DNA from: Arthrobacter russicus | Lineage (GTDB): Bacteria; Actinomycetota; Actinomycetes; Actinomycetales; Micrococcaceae | Assembly: GCF_031454135.1 (NCBI RefSeq) | Contig: NZ_JAVDQF010000001.1 | Coordinates: 2,046,001 to 2,110,000, forward strand | DNA length: 64,000 nt | Reading direction: 5' to 3' | In this document: piece by piece, positions 32,982 through 41,809 of the stretch | Layout: every line of letters starts with the position of its first letter | Numbering within the stretch: the first letter of the stretch is position 1 | Notes under the pieces: generated by a model | Seen by the model: the letters and a program-made list of their open reading frames with translations, nothing else | Told to the model about the DNA's origin: nothing | Database searches by the model: none | Program-made: the position numbers and the translations under genes

Positions 32982-34160
32982 TCAGTCGTCTTCCGCCGCA
33001 CCAGCCATGACCGCAGCCGGTGCCAAATAGCCGTTGGGGTCGAGGACCCAGCCCGCCGCCCGTGCTGCGGTGACTACTTCGGGAGCCCACTCCAAACGGA
33101 CTCGACCATCACCGGGATTGATCACCAGGACTTCCCCGGTACCCTCGGTGGCTGCCGAGCTGCCAGCTTCGAGGCAGCGCAGTTCACGCCATACGTCCGC
33201 TGGAACCGACAAAGAATCCGAAGGGCCCAGCTCCACCGCCGAGCCTCCGTCCGCGTCAAGCGTCACGAGCCATCGCCCGCTCTTGACCAGCACAACTTGG
33301 GGGCGGTCATGACGGTGGCGCAGCAGGCCTTCCGCGGGCCGCGCCCGCAACCAAGCGATGTTAAAACTGTGCGGCTCATGAATCGGCGGAACCTGGCGGC
33401 GGTCTTCAGACATGCCATAGCCAATGGCCAGGCTGAGTTCGGCACCGCCGGCGGGCAGGCCGTTGCAAAGAAGTCCCCGGCGACTGTAAACCCGGTCATT
33501 GGGTTGCACCACTCGAGAACGCATGTCTTCGGCAGAATAATCGGTCAATTCGTCGATGTATTCCTGCTCCATCGGCTTGATCAAGGCAACGTCCGTCGGA
33601 AGCGTGTCGCCGGCAACCGTGTCGATGAGGCGATTGTCCGCGGTCAGGTGAAGCCCATAAGATTCCGCCTCCCGCAGCACCGATGGACCCCAGATGATTC
33701 CGCCGGTCTCATCGTGGCCGAGCACGGTGTAAAGTATCCCCTCGTCCGAGCCTTCATTGGTGAATCCCCGGAAAATCCAAGTGGGTATCGAGACAATATC
33801 TCCGTCTTTGGCAATATATTCTCCCTGTTTCCCGTCGACCCCCCAACGCAGTCTGAATTCACCGCCCAGGTTGATGAAAACCTCAGCTGTGAAGTGCAGA
33901 TGCAAATTGTTGCTGATCCCTCGTGGCATTCCGGCGGCACCGGTATTGAAGCCGTGGGGCTCCGCCAAATTTACGTATTGATTGGGATTCTGCGAAACGC
34001 CGGGTCCGACGAAGGCGTAATTCTCTTTCTGATCGGAACCCGGAGTACGGCAGTCGATGAATGCCGCGTTGCAGGCCACCCAGTCCGCGCGGCGAATCGT
34101 TCGACGTGCAATTTCGGCGCTGTCGAGGCGCCCTTCGGGACGGTTGATGAGATTGCTCAT
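32982..34160 (-). CDS. Double-cupin protein of the LacI-controlled catabolic cluster
   Basis: This 392-residue soluble protein consists of two cupin barrels. The first carries a metal-type motif NNLHLHFTAEVFINLGGEF (about residues 84-102); the second has RHRHDRPQVVLVKSG. The two-barrel layout is like that of quercetinase- or gentisate-type enzymes and sugar isomerases of the cupin group, but I cannot assign a reaction. It is 35 bp downstream of the SnoaL-like gene, with AAGGACC before its ATG, and ends the operon started by operator 35218-35236. It is convergent with the UbiB-like gene. Confidence 0.75.
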   Translation of the reverse strand: MSNLINRPEGRLDSAEIARRTIRRADWVACNAAFIDCRTPGSDQKENYAFVGPGVSQNPNQYVNLAEPHGFNTGAAGMPRGISNNLHLHFTAEVFINLGGEFRLRWGVDGKQGEYIAKDGDIVSIPTWIFRGFTNEGSDEGILYTVLGHDETGGIIWGPSVLREAESYGLHLTADNRLIDTVAGDTLPTDVALIKPMEQEYIDELTDYSAEDMRSRVVQPNDRVYSRRGLLCNGLPAGGAELSLAIGYGMSEDRRQVPPIHEPHSFNIAWLRARPAEGLLRHRHDRPQVVLVKSGRWLVTLDADGGSAVELGPSDSLSVPADVWRELRCLEAGSSAATEGTGEVLVINPGDGRVRLEWAPEVVTAARAAGWVLDPNGYLAPAAVMAGAAEDD

Positions 34161-34195
34161 AATGGTCCTTCCTTGAATTCTGGTCAGTGAATCGA

Positions 34196-35176
34196 TCAGT
34201 AAATATTCGCGTTGGGCTCCGGCCCATCGCCACGTGCGGCGTTGATTTGCGCACGCACCGCAATGTCATCCCACAACTTGATTTCTCGGGAGATCCGTCC
34301 ATCGTGGAACAGGAACTGCGAGATGCCCAGGATTTCCACGGGACTACCGGTGGTTGCGCCGAAGCGCGCCCTTCCGTTATAGGCGCCGGTGAATTTCCAA
34401 GTCACTGCAATGCGCAGGCCCCCATATCGGACCGCGTCCTGGGTCTGAATGTCGCGGACCTCAAACTGCCCAGAGGGGAATGCGTCGAGGAAGTGCAGCA
34501 ATCGCCGCCGGTACCCCTCCGGCCGGATGACCAGCTCATTGCCGATGGTGTGCAGGGTGAGGTCCCTCAGGAAAAACTCATCGACCTGTTTCAGGTCCCG
34601 GTCGTTCCAGACTTGTTGAATCATTGCCAGAACAATCTCGACTTCTCTGCGGTAATCGTCCGGTCGGGGACCAGAATCCCCGGCGGCAATGACATCCACT
34701 GGTCCGGGTTGCGCAAATGAACCGGTGTAACCGCGAAAACTCTTGGTTCGTGCCACTTCGCTCGGGTCGAGGCCCAGGGCCAAGGTCTGTGCAAGTTCAT
34801 CACGGACAACCCATTCTTCGACCATCCTGCCCCGTCGGTAAAGGCAATTGGCAATCGTTTTACCCACCACCTTGTAACCGGTTTCGCCGGAGAGCACCAG
34901 GTGCGAACTGAGGAATGCATCATTGCCACGCGCTTCCCAAACCACATCGCCTGCTTGTCCGATGTGTTCGGGTGCGTCCGAGATTCGCATCAGGCATCCC
35001 TCGATGACTTCCTGGCGCGAGGTCGAAGTACCGTACGAGCCGTGCACGATTGAATTCGGCTCATAGTTCTCCCGGATGAACCCGATCTGGCGTTCGACCC
35101 AAATGAGGTCGGTGACCTCCCGGATGAAATCGTCAGGATTCTGGTATGGGTGATAGGCAACCGGATCGAGGGGCAT
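34196..35176 (-). CDS. Tandem SnoaL/NTF2-like protein
   Basis: The 326-residue protein is made of two SnoaL-like (NTF2-fold) halves, each opening with the helix that precedes IWVERQIGFIRENYEPNSIVHG or MIQQVWNDRDLKQVDEFFLRD, followed by barrel strands. SnoaL-like proteins catalyse cyclisation, isomerisation or hydration of polyhydroxylated substrates. It is the first gene of a two-gene operon with the double-cupin gene. A promoter (TTGCAA-17-TACACT) with a LacI operator inside lies 42 bp upstream. Confidence 0.75.
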   Translation of the reverse strand: MPLDPVAYHPYQNPDDFIREVTDLIWVERQIGFIRENYEPNSIVHGSYGTSTSRQEVIEGCLMRISDAPEHIGQAGDVVWEARGNDAFLSSHLVLSGETGYKVVGKTIANCLYRRGRMVEEWVVRDELAQTLALGLDPSEVARTKSFRGYTGSFAQPGPVDVIAAGDSGPRPDDYRREVEIVLAMIQQVWNDRDLKQVDEFFLRDLTLHTIGNELVIRPEGYRRRLLHFLDAFPSGQFEVRDIQTQDAVRYGGLRIAVTWKFTGAYNGRARFGATTGSPVEILGISQFLFHDGRISREIKLWDDIAVRAQINAARGDGPEPNANIY

Positions 35177-35217
35177 ACTTGCTCGCTTTCGGCGGACAGA
35201 AACTAGCGGACACGATT

Positions 35218-35246
35218 AGTGTATGCGTATGCAATTATGCTTGCAA
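35218..35246 (-). promoter_or_regulatory. LacI operator A and promoter of the SnoaL-cupin operon
   Basis: On the minus strand AATTGCATACGCATACACT (plus 35218-35236) is one of four copies of the same operator. It fills the spacer and the -10 of a promoter: TTGCAA (plus 35241-35246), 17 bp, TACACT (plus 35218-35223). Confidence 0.7.
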
Positions 35247-35275
35247 GGATATCCCTGGCCCCGGTCACGAACTGC

Positions 35276-36271
35276 TTAGGAGATACTGCCCAGCGTGTCT
35301 CGGACAACCAGCTCGGATCGGAATTTGCATTGCTCCACAGGCCGATCGGGCTCTTCGATGCGTCGGACCAAAAGATCCGCCGCCCGGCGCACCATTGCCT
35401 CCAAATCGAAGGACACCGTAGTCAACCGGATGATCGGCCACGAAGCGGCAGGCAAATCGTCGAACCCGATAATCGACACATCTGCCGGGACCTCGGCCCC
35501 GATGCAGCGGGCCGCATTGAGCGCACCGAAAGCGACAACGTCATTCCCACAGACAATGGCCGTCGGTGGCTGCGCCGCCTCCAACAGGGCTCGCGTCGCG
35601 GTGAACCCGGTCATCGTGTCGAAAGGACCCCGATGCACGTACTCGGCGGAAAGCGAAATGCCATGCCGGGCGAGGGCTTCCCGCAAGGCAAGTTCGCGGC
35701 CGACTCCGGTACTGGTATCAGCAGGGCCGAAGATGGCGGCGATCCGTCGATGCCCGCGCTCGAAGAGGGCGTCCGCCATTTGGACCATCCCGGGAATCGG
35801 ATCAACCTCCGCCGAATCCGCTTGAACGGACGAGGACGTGCGGTTGAAGTAGACGAAAGGGAGTTCACGGTCGCGTAGCCGCAACGGCACCACCGAATCG
35901 ACCTTCGAAGTCGCCAAGAGGACCCCGTCCAGGCCGTTGGAAATGAGGCGTTCGGCAACAGTCTCGGTATCCACTGCCTCCGTGTGCAGCATCAGCTGAT
36001 AGCCGCGCGACTGGAGCTGTTCATGGGCAGGCGCGATGATGTGCGAATAGAACTGATTCTCGAGGTCGGTCAGCAACAGGCCGATCCGGCGCGTGCGACC
36101 ACTGGAGAGCGCGCGCCCCGCCTCACTCGGAACGTAGCCCAGTCGCTCGGCAGCTTCTCTAATCCGCTTCTTCGTCGCTTGGGACACTCGCGGATCGTCG
36201 CGCAAGGCGCGCGAAACCGTCGGTTGTGAAACACCGGCCAAGCGTGCGACATCACGGCTCGTGACGACCAT
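35276..36271 (-). CDS. LacI-family regulator of the HisD/aldolase catabolic cluster
   Basis: The 331-residue protein has the LacI helix-turn-helix and hinge at its N-terminus (VTSRDVARLAGVSQPTVSRA, then RIGLLLTDLENQFYSHII) and a periplasmic-binding-protein-like sensor domain. It is divergent from the first HisD-like gene, and lies between the SnoaL-cupin operon and the dehydrogenase operon. Four copies of one palindrome near TGCATACGTATGCA stand before the surrounding transcription units, including its own divergent region, which makes it the likely repressor of the whole cluster. The inducer is unknown. Confidence 0.88.
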   Translation of the reverse strand: MVVTSRDVARLAGVSQPTVSRALRDDPRVSQATKKRIREAAERLGYVPSEAGRALSSGRTRRIGLLLTDLENQFYSHIIAPAHEQLQSRGYQLMLHTEAVDTETVAERLISNGLDGVLLATSKVDSVVPLRLRDRELPFVYFNRTSSSVQADSAEVDPIPGMVQMADALFERGHRRIAAIFGPADTSTGVGRELALREALARHGISLSAEYVHRGPFDTMTGFTATRALLEAAQPPTAIVCGNDVVAFGALNAARCIGAEVPADVSIIGFDDLPAASWPIIRLTTVSFDLEAMVRRAADLLVRRIEEPDRPVEQCKFRSELVVRDTLGSIS

Positions 36272-36320
36272 CTGTCCCTCCTGAAGATTGGGCGTGCGAA
36301 GTTTATCAGGTGCTTAGCCC

Positions 36321-36367
36321 TTGACCTCTACAGATCCAATTCATAGAATCTTGCATACGTATGTCTG
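36321..36367 (+). promoter_or_regulatory. LacI operator B and sigma-70 promoter of the hisD1-SDR-aldolase operon
   Basis: TTGACC (36321-36326), 17 bp, TAGAAT (36344-36349) is a good promoter. The operator CTTGCATACGTATGTCT (36350-36366) begins immediately after the -10 and covers the expected transcription start, a classic repressor position. Confidence 0.8.
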
Positions 36368-36384
36368 TCTAGTAAGGAGAGTCC

Positions 36385-37719
36385 ATGGTTCAGCACTTGA
36401 AACATGCGTCGTCCAAATCGTTCGCCGACACCGGCCACACGGAAGTGGCGGATCGGGTTCGACAAATCATCACCGAGGTAAGAAGCGAGGGCGACAAAGC
36501 CGTCCGCAAATACGCCGAACTCTTCGACCGGCAGACTGCGGCCTCGTTCCGGGTCCCCGAAGCCCACATCGCAGAAATCATGGACACCCTCGATCAGCAA
36601 ATCATCGATGACATCGTTTTTGTCCAGGACCAGGTCCGCACTTTTGCCAGGGCGCAAAGAGCCTCCATGCAGGACGTCGAAATCGAAACCCTTCCCGGCG
36701 TCTTCCTCGGACACCGGCATATTCCGGTACAGGCCGTAGGTTCATACATTCCGGGCGGGAAGTATCCCTTGACTGCCTCGGCGCACATGACGATCATCAC
36801 CGCAAAGGTAGCCGGAGTGCCTCGCGTCGTGGCATGCACGCCACCAATCCGAGGCGAAGTCCCAGCGGCGACCATCGCCGCGATGAAGCTCGCCGGCGCG
36901 GACGAAATCTACCTCCTGGGCGGCGTGCAGGCTGTGGCCTCGATGGCACTCGGCACCGAGTCGATGGAACGGGTCGATATGATCGCGGGCCCCGGAAACG
37001 CTTACGTCGCTGAGGCCAAACGCCAGCTGTTCGGCGAAATCGGTATCGATCTGTTCGCCGGACCGACTGAAATCCTGATCATCGCCGACGCCGACGCCGA
37101 CCCGTTTCTGATCGCGGTAGACCTCCTGTCCCAGGCAGAGCACGGCCCTGATTCCCCCGCGATTCTGGTCACCACCTCGGCTCGGCTCGGCCAATGGGTT
37201 CTCGAATACATCGAACGGATCCTCCCGGGCATGCCCACCAAGGACTTCGCTGAACCGGCTTGGCGCGACTGGGGCCAAGTCATCGTCGTGGATGACCTGG
37301 ATCAGGCGTATGCCTTGGGCAATCGGCTTGCTGCCGAGCACGTCCAGGTATTCACTGCCGACCCGGCGGCCGCCCTGATGAAAATGCACAATTACGGTGC
37401 CCTCTTCCTGGGCGAGAACACCTGCGTCTCGTACGGCGACAAGGTCATCGGCACCAATCATGTGCTGCCCACGCTCGGAGCCGCCCGGTATACCGGTGGA
37501 TTGTGGGTTGGAAAGTTTCTCAAGACCGCCACATATCAATACATTGAAAACCCGGTTTCGGCCGCGGAGCTCGGTCGGGTTTGCGGCCGGGCGGCCAGGG
37601 TGGAGCTGTTCGATGGGCATGCCCGTGCGGGGGATGTGCGCGCTTGGCGGCATGGGGGCGACGACTTCGACTGGATAACGCAAGCACTGGCAGATGCGCC
37701 GAGGGGGTCGGGAAAATGA
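36385..37719 (+). CDS. HisD-family polyol/sulfopropanediol-type dehydrogenase, copy 1
   Basis: The 444-residue protein has the histidinol dehydrogenase fold. All metal and catalytic positions are kept: Gln250 and His253 (SQAEHG), Glu318-His319 (AAEHV), Asp352 (YGDKVIGTNH) and His412 (DGHAR). It is not in a his operon and matches the branch that includes sulfopropanediol 3-dehydrogenase (HpsN), which oxidises a primary alcohol to a carboxylate in two NAD-dependent steps. AAGGAG precedes the start; the ATG at 36385 is the first in frame after the operator. It overlaps the SDR gene by ATGA. Substrate unknown; a polyol-like or hydroxy-acid compound is likely. Confidence 0.82.
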   Translation: MVQHLKHASSKSFADTGHTEVADRVRQIITEVRSEGDKAVRKYAELFDRQTAASFRVPEAHIAEIMDTLDQQIIDDIVFVQDQVRTFARAQRASMQDVEIETLPGVFLGHRHIPVQAVGSYIPGGKYPLTASAHMTIITAKVAGVPRVVACTPPIRGEVPAATIAAMKLAGADEIYLLGGVQAVASMALGTESMERVDMIAGPGNAYVAEAKRQLFGEIGIDLFAGPTEILIIADADADPFLIAVDLLSQAEHGPDSPAILVTTSARLGQWVLEYIERILPGMPTKDFAEPAWRDWGQVIVVDDLDQAYALGNRLAAEHVQVFTADPAAALMKMHNYGALFLGENTCVSYGDKVIGTNHVLPTLGAARYTGGLWVGKFLKTATYQYIENPVSAAELGRVCGRAARVELFDGHARAGDVRAWRHGGDDFDWITQALADAPRGSGK

Positions 37720-38474
37720 CCCGTCTGACCGGACGAACCGCTTTGATCACCGGAGGCGGTACCGGACTCGGCGCGGCGATCGCCCGCGCGCTGCACGGAG
37801 CCGGTGCCAAGGTGGTGCTCGCCGGCCGCCGGGCCGAACCCGTCCGCAAGCTCGCGGAGGTATTCGGCGAACGTGCAGACTGGCGGACCGTGGATGTGGC
37901 CGACGCCGGTTCAGTAGCCAGGCTCGAAGCCACCTTGCGGGAGCAGGAGATCTCGATTCTGGTGAACAACGCCGGAGTGGCCGGTCCGGTCGCGCCGATG
38001 ATCGACATCTCGGTCGATGAATGGGATGAAGTTTTCGGCATCAACGTGCGCGGCACTTTCCTCATGTGCCAGGCGTTCCTTCCCGCCATGGTCCGACGCG
38101 GTGCCGGGGACGTGATCAACCTGGCTTCGGTCTCCGGTAAACGACCCTTGATTCGACGCACCCCTTACTGCGCCTCGAAGATGGCCGTCATCGGCCTCAG
38201 CTCCACACTGGCCTTCGAAGTAGGATCGGCCGGAATCAAAGTCAATACGCTTTCCCCGGGCCCGGTGGAAGGACCCCGGATGGAGCGCAATTTCAGACTC
38301 GAGGCGCAGTGGAGCGGCACCAGTTATGAAAGCGCGATGGAGGCCTTTGTGTCACGTTCTGCGCTCGGTCGGATGGTGACCGAAACCGAGGTCGGCGCCG
38401 CAGTGCTGGCGATGTTGGGCATGCCCGGCTTGTCCGGTGCGGACGTGGACCTTTCCGCGGGGATGATCGCATGA
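37716..38474 (+). CDS. Short-chain dehydrogenase/reductase (SDR)
   Basis: This 252-residue classical SDR has the Rossmann motif TGGGTGLG (residues 12-19), NNAG (84-87), Ser138/Ser140, and the catalytic YCASK (Tyr151, Lys155). It oxidises or reduces a hydroxyl with NAD(P)H. It is translationally coupled to the HisD-like gene before it and the aldolase gene after it by ATGA overlaps. In this context it probably oxidises a secondary alcohol of the same substrate, setting up the aldol cleavage. Confidence 0.88.
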   Translation: MTRLTGRTALITGGGTGLGAAIARALHGAGAKVVLAGRRAEPVRKLAEVFGERADWRTVDVADAGSVARLEATLREQEISILVNNAGVAGPVAPMIDISVDEWDEVFGINVRGTFLMCQAFLPAMVRRGAGDVINLASVSGKRPLIRRTPYCASKMAVIGLSSTLAFEVGSAGIKVNTLSPGPVEGPRMERNFRLEAQWSGTSYESAMEAFVSRSALGRMVTETEVGAAVLAMLGMPGLSGADVDLSAGMIA

Positions 38475-39235
38475 ACGGCCAGCGGAGATCCTTGCGCCAG
38501 CGAGTACTGGCCGGAGAGCGCGTCTGCGGTGTGCTGCTGCGGATTCCAGCCGAGGAGCTCGTCGAAATGCTCGCCGTCGCCGGCTTCGATTTTATTCTGA
38601 TCGACTGCGAACATGGCCCGGCCGATGTGGTGGCTCTGCGGCAGCACATCGCCGCTGCGGCAATGCACGGCGTCGACGTCCTGGTCCGTGTCGGCACCGG
38701 AGAAGAGGCACTGATTCTGCGCTCATTGGACCACGGAGCGACAGGGATCGTGGCACCACATGTGGATAGCCCAGCCCAGGCGGCACAATTGGTCGCGGCG
38801 ACGCACTACCCGCCGCATGGGCACCGTGGTTTCGCCACCTACGGCCGTTCCGGCCGTTACGGCGGAGTGGACGCCGCGGCACACCAATCCAGGCTCGCAG
38901 CCGAGACTCTGGTGATCGCCATGGTCGAATCCCCCACCGCAGTGGCGGCGGTTGCGGAGATCGCGGCCGTTCCGGGCATCGACGGAATCATGCTCGGCGC
39001 CGCAGACCTGGCCGCCTCAAGCACCCCGGAGCAGCTTTCCCTGTTGGAATCCCGAGGCCGGGTCAATGCGGCCCTGGCTGCGGCCGGTTCGCTGCGGCTG
39101 GACCTCGTCGGCGATGCCGAGGCGGCAGCGGCGGCCTATTCCGACGGGGCGCAAATGGTTGCATACAACCTGACGCAAGTGCTCATGAGGCAATTCGCGG
39201 GACTGCTGGCGCCAAGACCTGCAGATGCCCGGTGA
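38471..39235 (+). CDS. HpcH/HpaI-family aldolase
   Basis: The 254-residue class II aldolase fold carries the expected residues: His48 (CEHGP), Arg73 (LVRVG), and metal ligands Glu153 (MVESP) and Asp179 (LGAADLA). Family members cleave 2-keto-4-hydroxy acids to pyruvate plus an aldehyde, for example 2-keto-3-deoxy-L-rhamnonate or 4-hydroxy-2-oxoheptanedioate. It ends the hisD1-SDR-aldolase operon. Its TGA is followed directly by the reversed stop of the convergent hydrolase gene (TGA|TCA), with no intergenic base and no terminator. Confidence 0.87.
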   Translation: MNGQRRSLRQRVLAGERVCGVLLRIPAEELVEMLAVAGFDFILIDCEHGPADVVALRQHIAAAAMHGVDVLVRVGTGEEALILRSLDHGATGIVAPHVDSPAQAAQLVAATHYPPHGHRGFATYGRSGRYGGVDAAAHQSRLAAETLVIAMVESPTAVAAVAEIAAVPGIDGIMLGAADLAASSTPEQLSLLESRGRVNAALAAAGSLRLDLVGDAEAAAAAYSDGAQMVAYNLTQVLMRQFAGLLAPRPADAR

Positions 39236-39967
39236 TCAGCGCGCCCACTGCTTGATCAACCGGCCCACTTCACCGGGGCGCTCCATCGGAACGACGTGTC
39301 CGGCCCGTACGGACGCCAGTTGCGCCCCCGGAATGATTGCCGCAATAGCCTGATGGAATACCGGGGGACAAATGACGTCCGCCGTTCCGGATATCAGCAA
39401 AACCGGCATCCGGAGCAGGCCGAGCGTCCGCGATTCGTCGATCCGGCTCTCTTGCATTTGGAGCTGGGCGTCCAGTTGCCCGGCTCCGATGTGGTCGGCC
39501 ATCCGGAGCAACCGGTCAGCAATATCGGGATCCCGCAACCGGGCTGGCTCGCTCGACAAGGCACTGAGGATGCCTTGTTGCAGGCTGTAAGGCGTCTCTG
39601 CAGCAGCCAGCCGATCGCGCCAGGACTGCCAACCGGCACGCTGGGCAGGCGTCGGCGCTTTCGCATTGGTGGACATGAGGCACAGCCGAGCCACCCGCTC
39701 TGGGGCGCGCCGGCACAGCGACATAGCGACTACCCCACCGAGCGAGAAGCCGACCAAGGCGAAGCGCCGGGGCAGGCTGTCGAGCAATCGGTCGACTTGC
39801 CGGTCGACCGTCGTTTCCGCGAGCGCCGGTGTGATCGCACCGACCAGCCCGCACCCGGTCCAAAGATCCGGAGTGCAGTTCATTCCGGGCAGGAGAACCA
39901 GCGGTTCGCCGGAGACGGCGGAGTCGCAGAGCCGGTCCTTGTCCATTGTGGGCAAGAATCGGCTCAT
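39236..39967 (-). CDS. Alpha/beta hydrolase
   Basis: This 243-residue hydrolase has nucleophile motif GFSLGG (Ser75), acid Asp197 (SGTADVI) and His224 (RAGHVVPME). It is likely a cytoplasmic esterase or lactonase. It is the last gene of the operon binding protein-permease-permease-hydrolase, and its ATG overlaps the stop of the second permease (ATGA). A role in opening an ester or lactone taken up by the importer is plausible. Its stop abuts that of the convergent aldolase gene. Confidence 0.83.
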   Translation of the reverse strand: MSRFLPTMDKDRLCDSAVSGEPLVLLPGMNCTPDLWTGCGLVGAITPALAETTVDRQVDRLLDSLPRRFALVGFSLGGVVAMSLCRRAPERVARLCLMSTNAKAPTPAQRAGWQSWRDRLAAAETPYSLQQGILSALSSEPARLRDPDIADRLLRMADHIGAGQLDAQLQMQESRIDESRTLGLLRMPVLLISGTADVICPPVFHQAIAAIIPGAQLASVRAGHVVPMERPGEVGRLIKQWAR

Positions 39968-40845
39968 CCTTTGACCGCACCGTCGCTCAACCCGGCAACG
40001 AGGTACTTCTGGGCAATAAAGGCGATCGCGATTACCGGCAGCGTCAGCAGCATCGCCGCCGCACCGGCCTGCTGCAGCATCGGAAGAGTCTGTCCGAGCT
40101 GTGTGGTGATGAATACCGGCACTGTTTTGGATGACGTATCGGTGAGCACGAGCGCAGTCAGATATTCCTGGAACGCCAAAAGGAAGACGAAAATCCCGGC
40201 GGTGAGGATGCCGGGACGCAGCAATGGGATCATCACCCGGCGGAGCATGCTCAACCGGGTGCAGCCATCGATCATCGCCGCTTCATCGAGTTCCTTCGGG
40301 ATCTCCGCGAAGAAGTTCCGCAGAAGCCAGATGGTGAACGGCTGATTGATCGCAACCAGGGCCGCTGCCAAAGCGAAACTCGTGTCGTATATCCCGAGCG
40401 CCTTGCTGATCTCGTACATCGGCAACACCACCGAAAAACGCGGCAGTGACCGAAAAATGAGCGCGATGATCAACAGGATCGCCGAAACATAGCCAGGATA
40501 ACGCGACAAGGCATAAGCAGCCGGAATGCCGATCACCAACGCCACGACCGTGGACATCACCGCAACCATGATGGTGTTCACCAGGTACTCGGCAAAATAC
40601 GTGGTTTCCCAGAGGTCGACAAAAGCTTCGAACGTCGGGGTGTAGCCCGTGAAGACCGGCGGGTTGGCGAAGGCCACATCGGTCGGTTTAGTCACCGACA
40701 AGGCGGTCCAGATAAAGGGGGCGAGCATCAGTAAGGCCATCAGGCTAAGCAGTAAAACCGAACCACGACTCCTTTTGCGGCCTGGGCTGCCGGTCCTTTT
40801 GCCCTTGAACCCGGCCGTCTTGGCGGTAGCGGTATGGATACTCAT
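39964..40845 (-). CDS. Carbohydrate ABC transporter permease, MalG type (LacI cluster)
   Basis: This 293-residue membrane protein has six predicted helices and the EAA loop DEAAMIDGCTRLSMLRRVMIP. The N-terminal 28 residues are strongly basic. It overlaps the first permease gene before it and the hydrolase gene after it by ATGA, so all are translated together. It is the second channel subunit of the cluster importer. The ATPase must come from elsewhere. Confidence 0.88.
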   Translation of the reverse strand: MSIHTATAKTAGFKGKRTGSPGRKRSRGSVLLLSLMALLMLAPFIWTALSVTKPTDVAFANPPVFTGYTPTFEAFVDLWETTYFAEYLVNTIMVAVMSTVVALVIGIPAAYALSRYPGYVSAILLIIALIFRSLPRFSVVLPMYEISKALGIYDTSFALAAALVAINQPFTIWLLRNFFAEIPKELDEAAMIDGCTRLSMLRRVMIPLLRPGILTAGIFVFLLAFQEYLTALVLTDTSSKTVPVFITTQLGQTLPMLQQAGAAAMLLTLPVIAIAFIAQKYLVAGLSDGAVKG

Positions 40846-41714
40846 GCGCGCACCTTCGCTTCTTTGAGGAGTCCCCGGATGAACGGGAACAGGCAGATGA
40901 GGATGAGGAGAATCGCCAGTACATTGATCGCACTGCCCAGACCAAGCTGTTCCGACCCGTCACGGAAGGCCACATCGTAGATATAGAGCATGATCGACTC
41001 ATTGCCGATGGCATCGGCTTGCGGGGAGAGCGGGATGAGATTGTCGAACGTACGAAGTACGTCCATGATCGTAATCAGGCAGACGAAGCCGAGGATTCCA
41101 CGGATCGCGGGGATGATGACATAACGGTGGGTCTGCCACGGCGAGGCCCCGTCGATCTTCGAGGCCTCGCGCAATTCGGCCGGCACACCTTGGAGCGCAG
41201 CAAGGATCATCAGCATAGAAAACGGAAGCAGATGCCACACCGTATTCGCGATCACCATGATTCGGTTGGGCCAGGTTTCGGTAAACCAGAGCAGTTCAGC
41301 ACCAGTCAGCGAACGGACGATTCCACTCACCACCCCGCCGAAGTTCTGATCGAACAACCAGGAAAACGAAACCGCTCCGACGATGTTCGGCAACACATAG
41401 GAGACGAGCATTGCCCCCAAAATCACCGGCTGGAGCCGGCCGAGGCGGTTCATTCCAGTTGCCACGAGATACCCGAGGACTAGAATCATGACGGTCACGA
41501 CGGTGGTGATCAGCAGCGTGAAAAACACTGCCCGGCCAAATCGCGGATCGGACAAAGCCGAACTGAAGTTCCCCAAGCCGATGAATTCCCCGGGCTCACC
41601 GTACTGAACCTTTTGGAAGCTCCACTGAATGGTGCGGATCAGCGGGACTACCAGCAGTCCGAACATCACCAGCAGACTGGGTCCGATCAACAGGGCGAAT
41701 TCGCGTCGTCGCAT
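40842..41714 (-). CDS. Carbohydrate ABC transporter permease, MalF type (LacI cluster)
   Basis: This 290-residue membrane protein has six predicted helices and the EAA-like loop REASKIDGASPWQTHRYVIIP. The ATG at 41714 lies 6 bases after AGGAA, which makes it a better start than the GTG two codons upstream. It is about 95 bp downstream of the binding-protein gene and overlaps the next permease gene. It forms the import channel with that gene product. Confidence 0.87.
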   Translation of the reverse strand: MRRREFALLIGPSLLVMFGLLVVPLIRTIQWSFQKVQYGEPGEFIGLGNFSSALSDPRFGRAVFFTLLITTVVTVMILVLGYLVATGMNRLGRLQPVILGAMLVSYVLPNIVGAVSFSWLFDQNFGGVVSGIVRSLTGAELLWFTETWPNRIMVIANTVWHLLPFSMLMILAALQGVPAELREASKIDGASPWQTHRYVIIPAIRGILGFVCLITIMDVLRTFDNLIPLSPQADAIGNESIMLYIYDVAFRDGSEQLGLGSAINVLAILLILICLFPFIRGLLKEAKVRA

Positions 41715-41809
41715 CGTCACTTCCTATCTATGAAGTCTCTGCAAGAACTTGAGTGCACTGATTAGCCACCGACCAAGCGGGACTCATTCCGGTTCCGGTA
41801 GAACGCCGC

